Assembly: GCA_018873245.2 (NCBI GenBank)
Contig: JAEMBT020000004.1
Coordinates: 7,543,073 to 7,607,072, forward strand
Length of the DNA stretch: 64,000 nt
Origin: Archegozetes longisetosus
Taxonomy: Eukaryota; Arthropoda; Arachnida; Sarcoptiformes; Trhypochthoniidae
Direction: 5' to 3'
How positions within the stretch are numbered: position 1 is the first letter of the stretch; every line of letters starts with the position of its first letter. The notes under the pieces are model-generated. The model did no database searches, was not told the DNA's origin, and saw only the letters and a program-made list of their open reading frames with translations. The position numbers were made by a program, and so were the translations under genes. Positions 1 to 11,430 of the stretch are shown here, one piece after another.

Positions 1-1220
1 AGTGCATCCAAAATAAATTTAATAATTAGGACAACAGTCATTCAATCAATTGCTTTAAAATAAGAAAAAATTGACAACAGCTTTAAACTTTGCGCAAAAT
101 ACACACAAACACTAATGTTTTCTTCTTATGGTCTTATTATTTGTTTTTGGTTCCCATTTAGATCTTTATTACCTTTAGAATAGTCTCTTTGATGACTCAA
201 TAGCTTAAAAGTTTTCATTTTTGATTCAATCGTTTGTTCTCATATTGAATGAAATGATGAAATGTTATGAAAACACAAGTCAAAACATTGAGAGCTAATA
301 ACAACCATATCATATGTTTGCAGTGTTTACTCTCACTCTAAAATTATTTAAGCAAACAAATTACGTGAACATAAAATACGTTAGAACTTTTAAATATCAA
401 CAACTTCAATATTGTCAATGCAATTATATACTAATGTTGCGATCAGTTCCAGTTCTTTTAGGTTTGGTTCGGTTTGGATTGGGTTTGGCTTGAGTTTGGG
501 TCTGAGTTTAGAAAATTGTTTGGTTCTATTGAATTTTTGTAAACCAAAAACCATTTGTTTTGTTTATCATATAGAAAAGTCTTGAACATTGGAGATGAAA
601 ACTCATTTAAAGCTGTAGACATGTACAGTCATTGACGAAATTAACTTCCACGGTTTTTAGGGTTTTCTAGTATTAAATATCAATGGATTTTGATGCATTT
701 TTAAATGAATATACTAGATGTTGGGAAGCACATTATGGTAGATCGGCATTGAAGTTCCTTGTAAGATAGATGAAATATTCAAGTAAATTCCGTCAGAGAA
801 ATTGGGCAGAAATTTTTCAATTATGATGGGTGGAAGCTAAACTAGATGATTAGATACGTGTATTTTTGTTTTACTCAAATATCGTTTGTCTAAGAACTAC
901 AGACCTAAATACACGAAAAATGTAATTTTTCAAAAATTCATAACTTTTTTATCTGAAGGAATAAAATCATGATCTCAACGTTAAATTGTAGATAAGTTGA
1001 ATATTTATCAAGAAATTTTATCAAAATTTTATATATTAAATATAGTAAATATATCGTCTGATTGATAATCTTGCATATTAAATCACGTAAAGCAATAATA
1101 ATTCAACCCTCTTCAAAGTTTAGATAGCCTTAAAAACGGCTGTTTTAAATCAAATGTCGAGTGACATCCCCATCTCATCGGAGAACTTCTTGTATTCTAG
1201 CTGGCATTGAATGAATTGAA
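1..1220. other. Noncoding AT-rich DNA, no gene seen
   Basis: No open frame with recognisable protein similarity on either strand. A short G/T-rich stretch of GGTTTGG-like units lies near 450-515. The rest is unstructured AT-rich sequence. Confidence 0.5.
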
Positions 1221-1424
1221 CTAGAGAAAAAATCTGTTACTTACCAACATTCCATGTGCTGCTAGCAATGCTTCCCAAAGTTCTTCTTTATCTGTAATTG
1301 TTGGCTTCTGGCAGCGGACAAGCCTTTTCAACATTGAACCCAAGTGCTCACATGGGTTCAAGTCAGGAGATCGAGCTGGATGTGCGATTAAAACGTCTTC
1401 AGGATCACCAAGATTTTCATTCAT
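1221..1424 (-). pseudogene. Tc1-like transposase relic (C-terminal part)
   Basis: A 67-codon open stretch carries the signature SPDLNPCEHLGSMLKRLV, matching the C-terminal end of Tc1-family DD34E transposases (usual form SPDLNPIEHLW.LKR). The Glu of PCEHLG corresponds to the last catalytic residue. The Trp that normally follows is Gly here. The N-terminal helix-turn-helix, both catalytic Asp regions and terminal inverted repeats are not found nearby, so this is a decayed fragment. Tc1 relics of this kind are common in arthropod genomes. Confidence 0.8.
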
Positions 1425-2069
1425 TCAGAGCATATATGTTTAGTTTGTCCAGGTTCTAGGAAACAAAGCTTCAACTATCCTGACTTCACTGATAATGAAT
1501 ACTACTCGAAAGATTTGAGTGTACCAAAATATGAATCTTTAAGGTCTAAATCCTTAGTTTCACCTCTATGTAAAAGGCGAGAATTCAACACATGAAAACC
1601 ATTGTTCTCAAATGATAATTGTTGGGTCTCATTAAACAATGAAGCACTCATTATGTTGGATGATTTAATTGATACAGGTATTGTGAATTTCTAAACTAAC
1701 TCCTCATAATTTTAACTTTCATTCAGGTAATCATTCTGAAATCACTGATTTAAACGAGTTCTCTCACATATGCAAAAATATATCAGATCTGATAATTGCT
1801 TTAAGAAATTCTGAGATCACATCTTTCAGAGCAACAATGCAGCATCTATAAACAATCTGCTCTGAAAATTTGAAAAACGATTCATTTGATATTAAAATAT
1901 GGAACACACTTCTACCGAATTCTTGCCGAAGATTCGGCTGAAATAGACTTTACGTGGCTAGAGAATTCAGAGATGAATTTTATATACGAATAATCTGTAA
2001 CCCATACAGAGTACAAATATATAAATTATATTCACCCAAATGACCAGTACATCGGTAAAAATTTCCCGA
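1425..2069. other. Spacer with a partial extra copy of an element arm
   Basis: No gene is seen. From about 1915 the sequence resembles the outer end of the inverted-repeat element that follows (ACTTTACGTGGC at about 1949 and again near 2081). The left end of that element therefore appears to be partly duplicated in tandem. Confidence 0.45.
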
Positions 2070-2695
2070 ATATTCGACTAGATTTTACGTGGCCAGAGGT
2101 TTTGATATAAGCGTTCTATATAAATAAACAACAACTCAAGGTGATTTCAAATATATAAATTTTATTTGCTGCAAATGACCAGAACATTGGTAAAAAGATT
2201 TCCGAATAATCAAGTATATAGAAAGTTCCCGTAAAATAAATTTATGGAATCAAATTTCAACTCAAAATGATTGAAATGAACAGAATTTCAATGTTCTGCT
2301 TATATATTTTGATGAAAGTTCAAATTTTTTAAATTTTGAAAAAATGAGAGTACTAAGACCCTACGGGATCTTGGCCTAAAATGGTAGCCCGTAAAAATAT
2401 ATTTTTTAGAAAAAGGCCTTGACAAGGACGAAAAGATTGTGAAATTAAGTAGCGTTATGTGAATTACTCGCTTAATATAGATTAATACTGATATTATAAG
2501 CAATAAATCATTAATAACCATTAAAAAGTATATAATACTTGTTATCATTGAGACATAATTTTTGCTAGCTTATTTTAGCGTGGTTACTTCGATCCGATAC
2601 CGAGAATTTCTAATCATTAGCTTAAAAGGGACGGATCTCCAGTTAACCCGTCGGCTTTCGACCTGCTAAGTCGAACAGCTTGCCTTATTGAAACT

Positions 2696-2723
2696 ACTGA
2701 GCATCGCTCAGGCGATGCTCAGT
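2696..2723. repeat. Perfect 12 bp hairpin inside the foldback element
   Basis: ACTGAGCATCGC at 2696-2707 is followed by the loop TCAG and then GCGATGCTCAGT at 2712-2723, an exact reverse complement. It stands in a locally GC-richer part of the element. Its role is unknown. Confidence 0.85.
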
Positions 2724-2925
2724 CCATTCCCTATGCCGTATCCGATGACGCATTTAGGCGTGACGACACGCTTATTGTGCCTAGATCTTTAACTTGTTTT
2801 GTATTTATAAACCACATGCCCACCATCACCGCAAGAAAGGGGTTCCCTTATCCGGTGATTATAAGACTGTACGGATCCAATTTTGCTCCTTATATCCGTA
2901 ACGTTACCTTATATCCAATGATGAG

Positions 2926-3050
2926 CGTGCTCGGTGCTCGTGCTCGTGCTCAGACAAAATTTGGTGCTCAGTGCTCGCGCTCGTGCTCGGCAAAACCGAA
3001 GTGCTCGGTGCTCGTATTTTGAAGGTGCTCGAGCACCGAGCACCAACTGA
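2926..3050. repeat. GTGCTCG-rich tandem cluster, copy 1
   Basis: Repeated GGTGCTCG and GTGCTCG words in slightly irregular tandem, ending in the self-complementary run GGTGCTCGAGCACCGAGCAC. Open frames across it are repeat translations, not genes. The same words recur at 3551-3690. Confidence 0.8.
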
Positions 3051-3550
3051 GCACTATGTCCAAACTTTATGTCTATTGAAAGTATTAATCCTAAACATAT
3101 GTAATGCAAAATACATTCAAAACCTCAAAAGTAAGATCAAATGCCGTTCAAGTATATGCTTAACGATAAAAACTGATGTCATTTTGCAATAAAATAAGCG
3201 AACTATTTATAAAAGGACGAAAATAATTATTGAACGTTAACTTTAAAATTAAATCAAAATTTGTTTAGGTTTGATATTTATATTAAATTCTAACTTTAGT
3301 TTCAGACTCAAAAGGTCGTCAGACGCCACAGTAAATATTGAACCCTTTAATACTGATTGTAAATCTCCGGGGGTAGAGGTTTATAAGCAAATGACAGAAA
3401 AATCTGATTAAAATCTTTAAAACTTTCTCATACTTTATAATAAATATATTACTATATCAATTTGTTAGAATAGCAGTTCTCATAGTTTTATTCAATAAAA
3501 TTATTTTTACACTCAGTTGACATCGTTTTTATTAGTTTTGATGTTAGAAC

Positions 3551-3690
3551 TAAGTGCTCGGTGCTCGTGCTCGGTGCTCGTGCTCGGTGCTTGAGGGTAA
3601 GGTGCTCGAGCACGCGCTCATGCTCGGCAAAATTCAAGTGCTCAGTGCTCGTGTTCGCCACCGAGCACCGAATGCTCGAGCACTGCTCAT
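3551..3690. repeat. GTGCTCG-rich tandem cluster, copy 2
   Basis: A second cluster of the same units (AGTGCTCGGTGCTCGTGCTC and variants), also with complementary GAGCACCGAGCACC words. It sits just inside the right arm of the foldback element, so the clusters may be part of its internal structure. Confidence 0.8.
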
Positions 3691-4085
3691 CATTGCTTAT
3701 ATCATAGTCTTTTCATTTTTTGTCAAGGTCTTTTTCCAAAAATATGTATTTTTAACGGGATACCATTTGAGACTAAGGTCTCGTAGGATCTTGTACTCTC
3801 ATTTTTTAATACTTTAAAAATTTTGAATTTTCATCAAAATATATAATCAATACATTAAAATTCTGTTCATTTCAGTCATTTTGAGTTGAAATTTTATTCC
3901 ATAAATTTTACGGGAATTTTCCATATACTGGATGATTAGGGAATTTTTTTACCAATGTTGTGGTCATTTGCGGCGAATAAAATTTATATATTTGAAATCA
4001 GCTTGAGGTATAGTTTATTTATATACAAGGTTTATGTCGAAAATCTCCGGCTACGTAAAGTCTAGTTCAACCGAAGAGTCTCACT

Positions 4086-6182
4086 GCTAAAATAAAAATT
4101 AAATCTCGAATGCTATACTGTCAGCGTTGGAACTCCATTTGCGCTTCTTACCGATGTAAACTAAGCATATGGAGATATGATTCACTACCCAACATTATTC
4201 TGGGCTGGTGAGAACAATATTGTATTAACTGCTATCACGTTGAAGAGATCTTAATTTATGGCAGCAAATTAATAAAATGGGACAAATGCTAGTAGCTATA
4301 AATCTCTAAATCAATATATTGATCAATCTACTTTAAATTGTAAGTTTAAAATTATGTTTAATAGTTAACAAAATTATGCTTGGTATAATTGCCAATTGTT
4401 TTCATTTAAGTAATTTTTGATCTATCTAAAATGCTTTGATAAATACTGAATTTTTATTTAAGTTTTGAAATTATCTTAATACGTTTTACAATTCTGCCTA
4501 TAAGCTTTACTAGAAAAGAGTATGATTGGTGGTGCGAATTGTGTTAAATTTAACTATAATTATAAATCAAATAGACAGATACGCTTAGTACTTTGTCCGT
4601 ATCGTTTCATAGTATTAATTTGAAAATGTTTAGGTATTTTCTCTATATATTCTTCAAAATGTTATTAACATCATCGCTTTGGTAGTGGATGATGATTTAT
4701 AATTGGATACCCAAAATCTCTTAAACTAAAGATTGCAATAGTAACTAATATTTTAAGTTTCCTTTAATCGCTTTAGGATATAATTTTCAGTAATAATTTT
4801 CAGGATATTCCATCTTACCGATTTCTACCTTATCGATTTTTTAAATTGAATCTCGTTCAAATTTTCTTAATTTTCAATGTCTATGTTTTTAATAAACGTA
4901 TATTTTTCTCATCGCTTAGAATAGGGACATTTTTAATAGTTAAAATAATTGGTTTGTTATTAATTGAGTTTAATAATTATTTATTCAAAGTTACAAAGTG
5001 ATTGAAATTTAAAAGTTATATGATAAAGAATGGCATAGTTTTATGTGAATGCTAAATACTTCAAAAGATTGTTATAAAGAGTATCTGATATAAGTATAAG
5101 ATGGTATGATACTAATAATAAATGAAATCAATTGACATTTGTAAGTTCTATGTTGATTGTCACATTATTTATGTATATTACATTCTAAATGAACAGTTTA
5201 TTGAGTTGTGAATCATAATTATTTAAAATTTTCAAACACTATATAAGTTTCCACTTATATATTTTATTGCACATCTTTCGTCTTTAAATATTATGAGCAT
5301 ATAACTATATTATCTAAAACTTTCAGAATTCGATTTTTAAAATTAGCAAACTAAATTTTCGGTACTATAAATCGTTAGATAAGCTATTGAAAATTACACA
5401 GAGAGTAAGAATATACAAAAAGTCCATCGAAATACTGATTTTTTTTGAATTGCCAAGCTTAATCTCAGAATCTTAGTAATCATCACTAGAGATATCGATT
5501 TTCCCAATTGAGATTTTATGTTGAGTTACATATTAATTTTTTACTTTGGAACGAACTAATGGAACCCCTGTCGCCATCTTCCGGCAATCGGTGTTCAACA
5601 ATATTATCAAGTGTTCAAAATTTCCAAATTACTAATTATCTTAATTATAATTGATTTAAACAACACATCATAAATTCATACATTCAAAAGCATTAACAAA
5701 AAAACATAATAGTCACCATCACCATTGCACTTGTGCAAATATGTAAATTCATTATATCCAAAATTAATGTTATTATGATTGTTAACCGTGACGATAATTA
5801 TATGTAAATAACTTAACTATTAATCTATCATTATCGTTAGGATTATCTGTTATCAATCCGTCAATGATCTATTGTGATCGATATCGTTATCATAAATAAA
5901 TCGTTTAATCATAACAAGTAATCCTTTTTATAACCCAGTCCTTCTGATCCACTGGAGATGTACCGTGCTTAATCAAGCACGTACTCATCAGTCTTTATCC
6001 CTGTCCACTAATCCTACAAAACAACGACACGCCGGTCTTTTCATACATGCCTGGAGAACCGGTCAACAGGGCATCTTAGCCACCAGTCCCGTTTCAACTT
6101 AATTCGAAATTAGCATTCTAATTATCATTATGAAAAATTGTCAGTCGGGTTCGCAATGGTTAGGATAGACGAATCGCCAATA
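4086..6182. other. AT-rich spacer, no gene seen
   Basis: About 2.1 kb without a supportable coding region. A near-perfect hairpin lies at 5960-5984 (GTGCTT, loop AATC, AAGCAC, with GTAC outer arms). The stretch 5930-6110 is less AT-rich than its surroundings and could be an old repeat, but I do not recognise it. Confidence 0.5.
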
Positions 6183-6939
6183 TGTAAACTCGTGGCGGTA
6201 TCAATTTGCCTATTAAAACTTTCATTTGAACCTACTTTTTTGAACAAGTGCATTAATGAATAGGCATTTTACTATGGATTAAAAATACAATTGACTTCAA
6301 TATAGAAAGTATTTTTAATCCATAGTTAAAGGCATATTCATTAACTCATTTGTTCAAAAATGGGTTCAAATTAGTGATGTATAGCTTAAGACTAAGAATA
6401 AGACTAAGCAAAATAAGATATATTAAAATCGTTTGGCTTAAGACTAAGACTAAGTCAGACAAATGATTTTTGGATTTTCAAATTAAGACTAAGACAAGAG
6501 AAACAGATTTATATGAGCAAGACTAAGACTAAGACAAAGTCAGAAGTTTAGATACAAATACTGTCATTTGATCTATTAGAAATTATTCATTTTTTGAAGT
6601 TTTAAATTATAAAACCATTTGTAAAGCACTAGATAAACAATTGCACTCCTGTTGCAATACATTTTAATAGTGAATGTCTGCGCTTAGTTTTGTTTTGTTA
6701 GTATATTGATCATTTTATGAAACATTAGATAATAAAAAATTCAAAATGTTATAATAGATGCTATAAAGAGATAACTAGCACAAGTAGCAAGACTAAGACT
6801 AAGCAAAAGATAAGCAAAACGAAAATTTTTTACTATAAGACTAAGGCTAAGACAAGACAAACTAAAAATCTCTAAGCTATACACCACTAGTTTAAATGAA
6901 AGCTTTAATAGGCAAATTTATACTGCCACGAGTTTACAA
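6183..6939. mobile_element. Nested palindromic element with AAGACTAAG repeats
   Basis: The outer arms TGTAAACTCGTGGC (6183) and GCCACGAGTTTACA (ending about 6939) are inverted, with pairing continuing about 50 bp inward. Inside the left part lies a second, nearly perfect palindrome (about 6225-6370), with TTGAACC at one end and GGTTCAA at the other around a small loop. The remainder is enclosed by inverted copies of GTGATGTATAGCTTA and TAAGCTATACACCAC and contains AAGACTAAG-type repeats at about 6385-6540 and 6785-6860. It reads as one non-autonomous element inserted in or combined with another. No transposase is present. Confidence 0.65.
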
Positions 6940-7516
6940 TTAAATACCATGGGCTAAGATCCTAAGGCTTGATCTTAGGACCACCATTGGATATGTGAAC
7001 TCTATGCAGTCTATTTGTTATATTAACACAATCCTAGACCTGGCCTAGTTTATATGTGGATGTGACTAGTCGAATGTCGTCGTTCGGATCTTCCATACTC
7101 TAACCAAAATTTGTATCGAAATTTCGACATTTTGTGTTACTAAGTTGAGTGTCCATATCTTCGTAGTCATTTCCTGCCCTAAAGATATCGATTTTCCTAC
7201 TTGAATTTTCACAGTGAATAAGAAAACGTAAGAATCGTTTCTAACTTTCGGGACGGGAAGAGTTAGATCTCTCGAAAGATTTAATTAGTCTGACGTTTAT
7301 ACAGATCAAGCATACAATGATTTGATTTCGAAACTAAAATGTTTCAAAATATAGAGTAGTAACAAAAGAATAAAGCAAATGAATTATATTCATTCAAATT
7401 GTATTAATTCAAGTGATAATAACTATAATTTTAGTTATGTTTGAATAATTCGCGTTCAGATAAGTCATTATTTATGTTATTATATTGCAATATAAAGGAA
7501 TGTCTCCTCACAGAAT
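6940..7516. other. Spacer, no gene seen
   Basis: A short inverted word pair GATCCTAAGG..CTTGATCTTAGGA lies near 6958-6980. Otherwise there is no recognisable feature. Confidence 0.4.
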
Positions 7517-8104
7517 ATACACGTCTCCAAAAGAGTAACTAGGACAAGGAGAACGCTTGTATCTCTGCGCTATGTGATCTGATTTTGATCCGGTTTGTTT
7601 TAAAATGTAGAAAAATGTTCAAGAAATGTCATATTAAAATTTCATAAGTTTATTCCGATTAATTATAAAGTTAATGACCAGTAAATGAAAGTTTACGTTC
7701 AAAATCACAAATTTTAAATAAAAAACAATGTTAATGCATTTAATTAAAACTAGAATTAAATGATTAGTATCGGGTGTGACCTCCTTGAGAATCGGCGAAT
7801 TTATGATAAATCACTTTCACTTCAAACAAAAGTTTGTTTACAATCAACACAACTCACTTCGGGGGTCATTCACAGTGTAGGTTACCATAAAGCGTTACAT
7901 TTTCATAATAATTTGTAATTTAAAGTTATTTTTATTTGTCTTCTCAAAAAAATTATTATTAGTTTAGATAAATTTATGAAATTTTAATATGACATTTCTT
8001 GAACATTTTTCTACATTTTAAAACAAACCGGATTAAAATCAGATCACCTAGCGCAGAGATACAAGCGTTCTTCTTGTCCTAGTTACTCTTTTGGAAACGT
8101 GTAT
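7517..8104. mobile_element. 588 bp foldback/MITE-like element
   Basis: About 130 bp at 7517-7650 is repeated in reverse complement at about 7975-8104. For example, CCAAAAGAGTAACTAGGACA pairs with TGTCCTAGTTACTCTTTTGG, and ATGTTCAAGAAATGTCATAT pairs with its complement. The interior is AT-rich and noncoding. The long arms and absence of a gene suggest a non-autonomous DNA transposon. Confidence 0.75.
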
Positions 8105-8913
8105 GTTATAAATACTTTATTAGTCAAAGTTACTTAGGATCCATATAGGTAAGGATTGGCCGTTCCCTAGAGAGTTTTTGCATTTTAAAGGCTTTACTAA
8201 ATTGGGTTGACTTTAGGAGGAAAGTCGTAATTTTGTGTCAGTATAACTATGAGGAGCAGTCAAAATTTTCTTGCTATATTAATTTTGTTCAAAAATGAAT
8301 TTCCCATTTAAAAATAAAATTTGAAATCTAATAAATTGCGTTTTAATACTATAGTTAATTCACATATCACCAGTTAAAATAGATTAAACCTGCAGTCACA
8401 TGCTTTTAGAATGCAAGTTATAGTAATACTTATATTTTGAAATTTTCATAATGCAGCATTCTAAATTAAAGTTAAAATACTTAAAAATTTTCAGTCAGCT
8501 AGAAAATTTTATACAATCTTAATATTTGATAAGTATTTTTTATGTATTCATACAGTTAATACTTTATTGTTTTAATCGATTTATCCTTAAATGCATAGTG
8601 ATTAGTGAGGTACTAAACCATTGTTCAAAAGTCGAATGGTTATGCTGTACAGTGTGGCACACAAAATTCTATATAACCTATTATTATTTCTTACTCTTAA
8701 AACATATTTATATTGCATACAGAGGTATAGAATTATAATTTACTGAATAATTTTGTAACTATTTCCAGTTATTTGATAAAATATAGCCTATTATTTATTT
8801 TTTGCTTTTTCACTTAGACCTACACTATTTCACTATTGAATCAAAATTAAAAATAACATTCTTTTATTATCCTATTGAAAGTGTACGCATTAAATCTTAT
8901 TGGATGAGACTCA
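8105..8913. other. 3' flank of receptor gene A1
   Basis: The segment from about 8330 to 8910 is recognisably similar to the DNA downstream of A2 (about 16300-17160), for example the shared words ATACTTAAAAATTTT and GTGTGGCACACAAAATT. The duplicated unit therefore includes this flank. No coding region is supported. Confidence 0.55.
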
Positions 8914-10176
8914 TTAAACTTTCTTATCCATTCTAAGATATCTTCCCTCAGAAATTGTTTTCTCCTTTTGATTTTGTTTATCAACACGTCCAGTTTTGTA
9001 ATCATTCTCAACATTATTTTCGCGTAATTCTTGATAATATTCTGCATATTCTTCTCTAGCATTAAGAACACTATATCTATCGGGATCGCAAACATCATCA
9101 TAATTTTCTATATTATTCTTAACATTCTGTTGCTTCAACTTTTTCTGTCGTATAAATAAAATCATGGTAATCAGCATTACTAATGTAAATATTAATAGTA
9201 AAATTATGGCCAAAATAAATGTTGGTATGGTATACACTTCTTTCTCCGGTCTAATCAAAGGCATAACAGTAGAGCATATTTGATCCGTAAAAACTTGATC
9301 TTCTTTAGAACTTAGTTTTTCTGTGCCATTAATACGCTTGTAAATTCTGACATAATCTATAATAAGAAGAGAACATTTCCAGTTGATCACATCTTCGAGT
9401 GTTAGTTTTTCGTCAGGAAAAAGGTCACCACCAACGCCTAAGTGAATTACTAGTTTGAATGGCTTATCAAATGGTTCACTATTTCTCGTATATGCTGATC
9501 CCAAAACTCTGCTAATATTTATAGTAAAATAATTGAAGTCGTCAAAAAACCACTTAAACTCGTACTCGTTCCATTCCAAAGCATAGATGTGGAAATTATT
9601 CAAACTTGTATTAGTGAGGAATCCTCCCATCTCGTGATTCTCATATATAGCCGGTTTATTATAATGAAGTCCTGACCCAATCCTCGAGGTCTGTTTATTT
9701 GTCATGATATTTACCAATCCATTTATCGCCCATTCAGCATATGTTATAGGTATCATGTAAATTGATGATTTTAATAATTTTCCTTCAGGTAAAGCGGCTC
9801 TAATCTCGAATCTTCCATATGTGAAGCTTTGTTGTGAGGTTATTTTTGCTGACGTATAATCTTTATTCAAATGCTTCTGATAGATTGCTGTTATTGCAAG
9901 ACTGCCATTAACTAGTCGAAGATTTTTACTGCTGTTCGTGTTACAATTATTATGACCGACATACTCACCTTTCGTGCAAATTTGAAAATTTAATCTATTT
10001 ATCTGTCAAAAGAAGAAAAAGTTTCAGATCTAACCGTGACATTTATTTGATTCGTTTTCAATCTCCCATTTTTCAGTATCGAGAATTTGATTATTAAATT
10101 CATCATTCCATACAAGTTTCCAATTTGCGTCAGATTCTTTCAGGAACAGAATCATTAATAGAATGTGAATATTCAT
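8914..10176 (-). CDS. Receptor A1: inactive GH16 ectodomain, TM, ITAM-like tail
   Basis: Two exons, 10176-10035 and 9968-8914, separated by a 66 bp intron; 398 aa. Residues 1-17 form a signal peptide. The GH16 fold follows, starting with NWKLVWNDEF. The family's catalytic motif (normally G-E-I-D-I-M-E) reads G-L-V-N-I-M-T at residues 131-137, so the nucleophile and acid/base Glu are both gone and hydrolysis is not expected. Residues about 296-320 are a single membrane span. The basic-start tail (321-398) carries YDDV, YSVL (346), YQEL (359; nine residues between the last two) and a terminal YLRM. GH16 relatives without catalytic Glu include insect GNBP/beta-glucan recognition proteins, which are secreted or lipid-anchored. 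I infer a glucan- or glycan-sensing surface receptor. The start is the Met preceding the signal peptide. All three paralogs give the same splice phase and 142 nt first exon. Partner: B1, divergent. Confidence 0.85.
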
Positions 10177-11430
10177 TTCAAACTTGAAATTTATAACTTT
10201 TACACTTTGATAATAAATACTTGATAAAGTATAGCCTATGCAACTAGAATGGATTGAATTTTCAGAATCTTTCAATATATAGAGTGCAAAGTTGAAGATA
10301 GTTTAATTTGGAATAGTGGAACAATGAGTGACTAGGTATTGAATAGAAAAAATACTATAGTTCATGAACAGGAAATTGTGATGTGAGTTTTTTGTTGTTA
10401 GAAATATTCCACAATCAAATTCCGGGAAGCCTTATAATTGTAGATATCGATAAGAATGCGCGACTTCCCGGATTAGGTAATGTAACCCAGAATTAGAGCA
10501 ATTTCTCCAAGCTTCCACGTAGAAAGTGACGGAATGTGATTTCTGGTTATTCAAGAATTAAAGTTAGATTCGATAACTCATTTGGCTCAATCTTCGATTT
10601 GTAATTCTCGATTGAGATTTGTTTTTTTTTTGTAATTTTACTACACCCAAATGAGTGTAGCTAAAGTTACATAAATATCATTGGAAATGGCTTGAAGAAA
10701 GATTTTTAAACGTGCCACTACTCTCTGTGTGGCTACTCCAACTTTCGCAGAAATGCTTATATTTGCTAATATAGTGGAAGGAGAATGATCAGAGTGTGGT
10801 CTAAAATTTATCATACGTTATTCTAACCATATACCATACTATTTTAGGTTTTGCCCATAAAGTAAATTTTTCACAGTACTTTCAATTATTAAACTTAATT
10901 TTGGTTGAAGTACACCTTACGTCTATAGACCAAACGCGAGATCTTTTAGACACAGATAAGGTATCGTTGGACTCCCTTTATCCAGTGTTAAAGTTAGCGT
11001 AATCAAATTCTAGCCCCACCCACTTTTCATGAAAGCCCATTATCGTCAAAATTTTAACCGAATTTTGTTTTCCCAAGGGTGCTTAATCCCTGTCAACGAA
11101 TCAGTAATAATGGGGTAGGGCCCTTAATAAAGCCCTTGTGCTTACGGGGAGTGCAATGCAGATGAATATGTGAACTTTAGATAGGCAAAGACTTGAGCAA
11201 AAAGGTTTTTTTAAGTATTACTGCTCCAGTTAAGCTTTAACTTGCTTAGTAGTAAATATTAATTCGTTTTATACTATTTATATAACAGGAAAAAAACGAA
11301 TTGATAATTTACTTCTACATTCAGGAACTGATAGAATATGTTTAGTAACAAAGTTCTACTGAATCTACAACAATGCATATAAATTCTTTACTTATATATG
11401 TGTTGTTTTATCACAGTATGCATTTCAATC
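10177..11430. promoter_or_regulatory. Divergent spacer between A1 and B1
   Basis: The start codons of A1 (minus) and B1 (plus) are 1254 bp apart with no gene between them, so the two promoters must lie here. The part 10371-10561 is a block repeated beside the other pairs. The part of about 10430-11020 is almost identical to 18665-19260 in the A2 spacer. TATA-like words exist but none can be singled out. Confidence 0.6.
10371..10561. promoter_or_regulatory. Conserved cluster block, copy 1 (A1-B1)
   Basis: First of five copies of a roughly 190 bp noncoding block, running from GGAAATTGTG to TTATTCAAGAAT. It contains TCCGGGAAG (10421-10429) and its exact complement CTTCCCGGA (10464-10472), 34 bp apart, able to form a stem. 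TTCCGGGAA also fits the general TTCNNNGAA form bound by STAT factors. Binding is an inference from the motif only. Confidence 0.6.

Larger units (their letters stand above)
2070..4085. mobile_element. Long-arm inverted-repeat (foldback) element
   Basis: The segment 2070-2432 reappears as its reverse complement at about 3717-4085, with substitutions but the same order of words: ACTCAAGGTGATTTCAAATA pairs with the complement of TTTGAAATCAGCTTGAG, and the AAATGACC..ACATTGGTAAAAA block is also shared. The arms are about 360 bp. The 1.28 kb interior has no convincing gene but holds a perfect hairpin (2696-2723) and two GTGCTCG clusters. The structure fits a foldback or long-TIR non-autonomous DNA transposon. 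I could not define target-site duplications. Confidence 0.7.

Noticed and set aside
2777-3192. Open frames over the GTGCTCG clusters
   Set aside because: They are translations of tandem repeats on both strands with no other coding evidence.
10003-10034. A 32 bp intron in A1 using the acceptor TTTTGACAG
   Set aside because: It gives an immediate stop in the required phase and is not present in A3. The AAAG/GT acceptor further on works in all three genes.
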